From the NCBI RefSeq assembly GCF_000003195.3, contig NC_012878.2, positions 6,204,462 to 6,268,461 of the forward strand: a stretch of DNA of 64,000 bases, written 5' to 3'. Under the pieces are notes generated by a model that was not told where the DNA came from, made no database searches, and saw nothing but the letters and a program-made list of their open reading frames with translations. Origin of the DNA: Sorghum bicolor (lineage: Eukaryota; Streptophyta; Magnoliopsida; Poales; Poaceae). The translations under genes and the position numbers were made by a program. The first letter of the stretch is position 1. Every line of letters starts with the position of its first letter. Below are positions 59,080-64,000 of this stretch, piece by piece.

Positions 59080-59957
59080 TAGCAGCATGCAGTGGTAGCG
59101 CACGAGACGGCCACCACCCGCGGCGGCACGTGGGGCGGCCATCACATGCAGATCCAGTGGTAGTGGGCGAGATCCGACAATGGTAGTCTGCTTAATTCAT
59201 GCAGGCGCAAATCCGACAGCGGCGTGCCACTCGGCGTGGCCATGCACAGATCATGTGGGCACACAACTCTCTCTTCATATCCTCTCTCCTCTCAGCTGTG
59301 GCGGCACTGGCTCCTTTTCTCCCTCCCTCTCTCTCCAATGTCCCTCTCTCACCCTCGATCTCCTTGCAGATTTAAGGAGACTGCAGCACGGTGGGCGGTG
59401 GAAGGCTTCAACCTAATCTCTCTTGGTCTACTCTGGGTGGAGGGCAGCCTGGCCGATAGTGGCATGGCGAATGACGGCAGAGAAAGATCCATCTCGTGTG
59501 GGGAACGTGCTCGTCAACGGGGTCAGGAATAGGCTTGCTAGTGGGCTCATGGATTTGTTTTTTGTTTTTGTCGATTAACGAACGGGCTTAGGAATGGGCT
59601 TGTCCTAGCCCTCATGTTGCTGACGCCACTACTACCAGTAGTGGTGCCAAAAAAATAAACCACTAGAACAACAATTGAGGATTGGGGATTAGATATTCAT
59701 GACAATTCAGGATATGACTGTAGAAGAGGAGAGTTGTGGAAGAGGGACGATGGGAAATGAATAGACTGGAATGGGAGATCCGTCGCCCTGCCTTCACGTC
59801 GTGGTCGCGGGCACGCATGCACACAACGCACTAGGTGAGCTGCCACCGGCTAGATGAAGGGGAGGGAGGAAAAATGAAATCGTAGGGTTTCAAACGTAGT
59901 ACTGTATTTATTTTTACCTTTAACTTATATTAAAAAACATAATACTATATCTATACC
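58931..59957. repeat. Gene-free stretch with a (TC)n microsatellite
   Basis: (TC)n of about 27 units at 59024-59077. The neighbouring GC-richer DNA to about 59530 gives ORFs only through low-complexity sequence; no domain recognised. Confidence 0.6.
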
Positions 59958-60079
59958 TATCTATAAAGAGGCAAAATTTCAGTATGTCCATCTATTTCTG
60001 TCTACCACTGAATCCACCTATCTATAAAGGTGGCGGACAAAAATAGGTGGCAGACTGAAATTTTGCCTCTTTATAGATA
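59958..60079. mobile_element. Fold-back hairpin element
   Basis: A perfect 26-bp inverted repeat (outer arms 59958-59983 and 60054-60079, containing 'ataaagaggcaaaatttcag') continues inward imperfectly to about 60007 and 60029, leaving a loop of about 20 bases. Arms of about 50 bp with a tiny loop look like a small fold-back MITE. Confidence 0.75.
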
Positions 60080-60170
60080 TAGATATAGATATAGATATAG
60101 ATATAGATATAGATATAGATATAGATATAGATATAGATATAGATATAGATATAGATATAGATATAGATAT
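60073..60170. repeat. (ATAGAT)n microsatellite
   Basis: About 16 perfect hexamers, growing out of the end of the fold-back element (its arm ends in tatagata). Confidence 0.97.
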
Positions 60171-60188
60171 GGAGGCTTTATACAAGCT

Positions 60189-61984
60189 GCCAAGGAACTT
60201 GAGTTTTTTTTTTGTTGAGAATCTCAAACTTTATTAACTAGTCCGAGAATAAGAAGTACACACGCCTTTCGGCGGACTGATAAGCCAAACATGTCTACCA
60301 ATTGTCTCATATAGGGAGCCTCTTGCTAGTCTATGAGCATCCCCATTAGACATCCGACCTTCATGAACAAACTCAACTGAAGTGAAACTGTCTCCTCGTG
60401 CCTTGATCTCTTGAATTACATGGCCATAAGATCCAAAGCCTTTGCCTCGGATATTTCTAACAACTGTGATATTATCACAAGCCACCCTAATTTTTTGTAG
60501 CAACAAATCTGATGCGAGCGCAAGGCTCTCACGCTACTGCCTCCATGATTTCAGGATCATAAATACCTTCTGTTACTACAACTGAAGCCCCAACAAACAT
60601 GCCTGAGGAGTCTCTTGCCACTGCCGAAGCTGATGCCTTGCTCGAATTCTTCGATATGGCCGCATCGACATTCATGACGCCCGCTGGCGGAGGGATCCAT
60701 GGTGCCTTTTGTGCATTCTGGTGTTGATGACTTGCCCCTGGAGGAGCTGCCTGTTTCCCAAGTTCTAGATCCGACATGAAACTTTTAACAAAACAGTGCG
60801 TGGACAGAGGGCTCTGAAAGGAATTCTCATAAACAGCTTGTCTCTTCGCGTACCAAATAGCCCACAAAGTAACTAGTACCCGTGTAAGATCTTCATGCTT
60901 CAAGGTAGTTATTATAGTATGTAACCAACCTCGAGCATCCTGAACCGGTATGGTGCATAAATGTTCAGTGATATCCTCCCTTTCCAAAGCCCATACACAC
61001 TTTGCCATATGACAGTCTATCAAAGAATGTTTCCATGAGTCCAAAGCACCGCAAATGGCACAAGTGCTTTGTGCCTTCAAATTCCTATGATGCAAGACAT
61101 CCCCAGAAGGAAGAGATTGTCTAGCTAATCTCCACAGGAACACCTTAATCTTCGACGGCACCTGGACATGCCACAACGCTGTCCATTCTTTCTCGTCTGC
61201 CTTAGTGCTTGATCTTCCCGCCACACTATCAGAGCAGGCCGTCATATTATTTTTTCTGAGTACTAGCATCCTATAAGCTGAACGGACAGTGAATATGCCA
61301 TTTTTATCATAGTGCCAGGCCCAGAAATCACTTTGCCTCCGTGTGCTCAAAGGAATATTAACAATAGTTTCCCTATCCATAGGAGCAAAAAACTCATGTA
61401 GCTTTTGCATGTCCCATGACATTGTCGTAGAGTCAATAAGTTCACTAACCTTCTGCGGAAGGTTAGCTTGGACCCTCATCACCGGCCTCAACAGACTGTC
61501 GCGCGGGAGCCAGTTCATAGTCCAAATATATGTTGCCTCTCCTGTACCAATACGTCGTATCAAACCTTGCTCTAAGACATCTCTGCCATCCAAAATTGAC
61601 CTCCAAATCCTGGAAGGCGCATTACCAAGCCTAGCTTGTAGGAATTCAGTATCTGAGAAGTAAACCGCTTTGAGGATACGAGCACTTAGAGAATTTGCAC
61701 CAGACAACACCCTCCATGCTTGCTTCGCTAACAAAGCTAGATTAAAAAGCTCAATATCTCTGAAACCCAGTCCACCGAGGAACTTTGGTTTGATCATGTC
61801 ATCCCAAGCCACCCAACATGTCTTCCGTTTACCCTCTTTACTTCCCCACCAGAAATTCCGCAAGATACCATTGATATGTTGGCACAAACCTCTAGGGAGT
61901 CTAAAACATGACATGGAATATGTCGGGATTGCCTGAGCTACTGCTTTGATTAATACTTCTTTACCTCCAGCCAAAGAACTTGAG
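60189..61984 (-). mobile_element. 5'-truncated L1-type LINE with target duplication
   Basis: The 15-bp sequence 'gccaaggaacttgag' (60189-60203) recurs as 'gccaaagaacttgag' (61970-61984). Between them lies a minus-strand element ending in a 10-base poly(A) (seen as T at 60204-60213) after 'aataaag'. The 5' end is cut inside the reverse transcriptase, as is usual for target-primed insertion. Confidence 0.9.
60234..61969 (-). pseudogene. LINE ORF2 C-terminus: RT thumb, zinc-binding and RNase H
   Basis: The reading starts inside ORF2 (KEVLIKAVAQAIPTYSMSCF, end of the reverse transcriptase) and includes GLGFRDIELFNLALLAKQAW and the zf-RVT region (PSKIKVFLWRLARQSLPS, CAICG ... SWKHSLIDC). A plant LINE RNase H domain follows (MNVDAAISK ... 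ASAVARDSSGMFVGAS) and shifts frame near 60510-60530 before ending FVHEGRMSNGDAHRLARGS. The ATG at 62031 is chance: its first 20 or so codons come from target DNA. No endonuclease or catalytic YADD part remains, so it is dead. Confidence 0.88.
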
Positions 61985-62136
61985 TTGAGCTGAAAATTCA
62001 AAGTACGCCGAATTATTTTGTCTGGTACCAATTTTTGTTGGGCCTATCTAAAATGGATGAATCCCACCGAATTTCGGCCCATTTGGGTCGAATCCCACGA
62101 GCTTGCCCACGAGCGCTATTCCCCACGCTAGCAGCA

Positions 62137-62535
62137 GGTGAAACTGAAAGGCGATTTTGATGCTTGTACAAGCATTATCATGCATTGAGAGTTGAGACTT
62201 TGGGCCTGTTTGGTTCTACTTGCTAAATTTTAGCTAACTAAATACATTGACTAAAAGGAGCTAAAATAGTTTAATCCCACTCATCCAAAAATAGCTAAAA
62301 TAATTTTAGTTGGCTAAAATTTAACAAGAAAAACCAAACAAGACCTTCGTCATGCAAATCCACATTTGTAATGTCTTAATGCATTTTTTGTGATCATAAC
62401 ATTTCATTTGGTTGGATCGATTGTGGAAACAGACAACTACAGATAAAATCCATGAGTTCACGTCGTGATCATTTTTTTTTCCATGCTGCTTTTTATACGC
62501 TTCGCTGGTTCTTTTGATGAATCCATAGATAGCGA
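62137..62535 (+). pseudogene. Relic of a fourth cluster gene copy (3' flank only)
   Basis: 'ggcgattttgatgcttgtac', 'attatcatg', 'catgcaaa', 'catttgta', 'tgatc(a/g)taacatttca' and 'ttttccatgctgct' recur in the order found after the stop codons of genes 1-3 (for example 56690-56830). The coding part is missing; DNA to the left is unrelated. A MITE splits the relic. Confidence 0.7.
62202..62345. mobile_element. Tourist-like MITE in the relic copy
   Basis: 144 bp, ends 'gggcctgtttggtt' and 'aaccaaacaagacc' with the interior 'agctaaaatagtttaatccc'. The flanking 3 bases are ttt and ttc, a decayed duplication. Confidence 0.8.
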
Positions 62536-62569
62536 GTCAGAGAAGGAGATGTTGCTAACAGTTCTGGGA

Positions 62570-63060
62570 TTCATTTTGAAAAAAAAAATCGGCCCCAACC
62601 GAAATGGACGAAATTCGGGAAAATTTGGTCCAATTTCGGGCTGAATTCGGTGAATTTTCGGAAATTGAATCACAAAATTCGTTTCGGACCTAACCGAATT
62701 GGACGAAATTCGCTGAAGTTCGGAGCAGGGTTCAAAATTTCGGCGAAATTTCGCGAATTTCGGTAATTTCGGTGGTGGCCGAAAGAAAAATCTGAAATTT
62801 TATTATATACTAATACATGTGCTATATAACTTTAGACTCATATTTTCTATTGTTTATATTGCATATTCTTCTATTCAATAGATGTGTAATCATAAATCAT
62901 ATTGATACTTGTTTAGATCTAATTTTTTTAAAAATAAAAGCATACTTCATGTGCTAGTCTCTAAAAAAATTTCGGCAAAATTTCAGCCGAATTTCACGAA
63001 ATTCGGTAATTTCGGTGGTGGCCGAAATTTTTGCGATAACGAAATTAAAAACCTTGGTTC
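62570..63060. repeat. Repeats with TTTCGGTGGTGGCCGAAA, MITE-like
   Basis: 'gaattcgg/aatttcgg' phrases fill this stretch, and 'ggtaatttcggtggtggccg' occurs at about 62761 and 63007. 'gttcaaaatttcgg' on the left and 'cgaaattaaaaacctt' on the right are weakly inverted, suggesting a nested MITE of about 330 bp (62731-63055). Borders unresolved. Confidence 0.5.
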
Positions 63061-63490
63061 GGAGTATTTCGGTCGAATCCAACACCTTTGTTCTACGATC
63101 ATCCATAGCGTCGATATCGATGGTAACGCAAGAGAAAAGAATAATCATGTGATGTAATTTGCATTGGTTGCGATTGCGAAACAGTATCCCAAGAAGCCAA
63201 ACCATGACAGGCCTCTGAACCTGATCGAACCCAAACAGTATCCCAAATTAAAAGGCCCAACGAGTCAGAGCCCGATTATATCCATACAGTATGTAGCCGG
63301 CCTGCGGGGCGGTCTCCTGTCCAGCGACATCACGCCTTCCCGCCGGAGCCCGGAGTTCCGGACAAGACAACTCGCCGCCTGGCCTGGATCGCGTTTTCTC
63401 GCGGCGCAACGGCCACCAGCTGTTGGTAGAAACTTTCTGTTCCTCGTCGCGCGGCCGGCAACTACCGGCATCGATCCATCCATCAATATA

Positions 63491-64000
63491 ATGGGCCGCG
63501 CCGTAGCAGGCGGCGCCGCCGACGCCACCAAGGCCGACGACGGCGGCGGCGTCCGGTTGGTATCGGTGTCCTGGAACCAGGACAGTACCCACTTCGGGGT
63601 GGTGACGACCGCCGACTTCCGCGTCTTCGACTGCAGCAGCCCGTTCCACGAGAAGCTACGCCGCGTGCTGCCGCACGGCGCCGGCGACGGGTACGCCATG
63701 GTGGGCGTGGAGATGGTGTTCCGCAGCGAGATCTTCGTGCTCGTCGCCGCCACCGCCGCGGGCGAGGGCTGCGGCAGGAGGAGCCGGGTCGTGGTCTGGG
63801 ACGACCGCGAGAACCGGCGCATCTCCGACGTGCTCGAGTTCCAGTCCGACGTCGTCCGCGCCGTCCGGGTGTCCAAGGACTACCTCGCCGTCGTCCTCGA
63901 CCGGGCGGTCAGGGTCTACCCCCTGCTGCGCGCCTCGGCGCGGCCGATCTGGAGGATCGCCACGGCGCTCAACCGCCGGGGGCTCTGCTGCCTCTCCTGC
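63491..64000 (+). CDS. ATG18/WIPI-type PROPPIN autophagy protein (partial)
   Basis: The first 170 codons are open to the window edge; the gene continues outside. The product begins MGRAVAGGAADATKAD and then follows the PROPPIN beta-propeller start: VRLVSVSWNQDSTHFGVVTT (blade 1), DFRVFDCSSPFHEKLRR, YAMVGVEMVFRSEIFVLVAA, RRSRVVVWDDRENRRISDVL, FQSDVVRAVRVSKDYLAVVL, DRAVRVYPLL. PROPPINs bind PI3P and PI(3,5)P2 on the phagophore and vacuole through an FRRG motif that would lie beyond this window, so binding ability cannot be checked. GC content is very high, as in many grass genes. The start is the first ATG before the conserved part. Large minus-strand ORFs over it are shadows. Confidence 0.88.
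   Translation, partial: MGRAVAGGAADATKADDGGGVRLVSVSWNQDSTHFGVVTTADFRVFDCSSPFHEKLRRVLPHGAGDGYAMVGVEMVFRSEIFVLVAATAAGEGCGRRSRVVVWDDRENRRISDVLEFQSDVVRAVRVSKDYLAVVLDRAVRVYPLLRASARPIWRIATALNRRGLCCLSC

Noticed and set aside
63248..63876. Minus-strand ORFs of 133 and 203 aa
   Set aside because: Shadows of the GC-rich ATG18-like first exon, which has clear PROPPIN motifs on the plus strand.

Overview
This is a plant nuclear window, from a grass and most likely an Andropogoneae (sorghum-like) genome. The evidence is intron-split genes with GT-AG borders, dense small DNA transposons of grass type (Tourist, Stowaway, hAT), Helitron ends, a Ty1/copia element, an L1-type LINE, and predicted proteins that resemble rice and sorghum families. 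The species call is inference. No tRNA, rRNA, CRISPR or prokaryotic operon was seen.

Layout. 1-3.9 kb is repeat-rich, gene-free DNA with a probable Helitron remnant. 3.93-9.11 kb is a complete but mutated copia retrotransposon with a perfect 5-bp target duplication; it sits just upstream of a broken PGG-domain gene (9.12-9.76 kb). 11.48-15.05 kb (minus) is an 11-exon HAD-superfamily gene. 16.7-18.2 kb is an interspersed repeat. 18.77-21.70 kb (plus) is a 9-exon gene for a single-pass membrane protein of unknown function. 22.67-25.99 kb (minus) is a 7-exon UDP-xylose-transporter-like gene, convergent with the previous one. 30.90-32.98 kb (minus) is a NETWORKED-4-like actin-binding coiled-coil gene. 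36.72-38.52 kb (minus) is a class-h thioredoxin of the H4 type. 40.9-46.3 kb is nested transposons around a decayed PHD-finger (MBD9-like) pseudogene. 47.1-57 kb holds three tandem, single-exon, secreted repeat-protein genes, with a relic of a fourth copy at 62.1 kb. 60.20-61.97 kb is a 5'-truncated LINE. The window ends inside an ATG18/PROPPIN autophagy gene starting at 63.49 kb.

The most unusual part is the 44-62 kb cluster. Its three genes share a TATA promoter, a signal peptide and 4-5 near-identical 32-residue modules with the core RKVPTGPSNETSDPPPPP. The first half of the core looks like a CLE peptide (R-x-V-P-T-G-P), the second half does not. They look like multi-copy precursors of a small secreted glycopeptide or hydroxyproline-rich peptide; that function is inferred. 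The cluster grew by duplication of blocks carrying promoter and flanks, and Helitrons, Stowaway and Tourist elements then diversified the flanks. One paralogous flank still shows the empty site of a Helitron.

The other genes are ordinary single-copy housekeeping types (vesicle and sugar transport, redox, cytoskeleton, autophagy) with no evident shared pathway. All exon borders were derived by reading splice sites and checking that the phases join; none was tested against transcripts.
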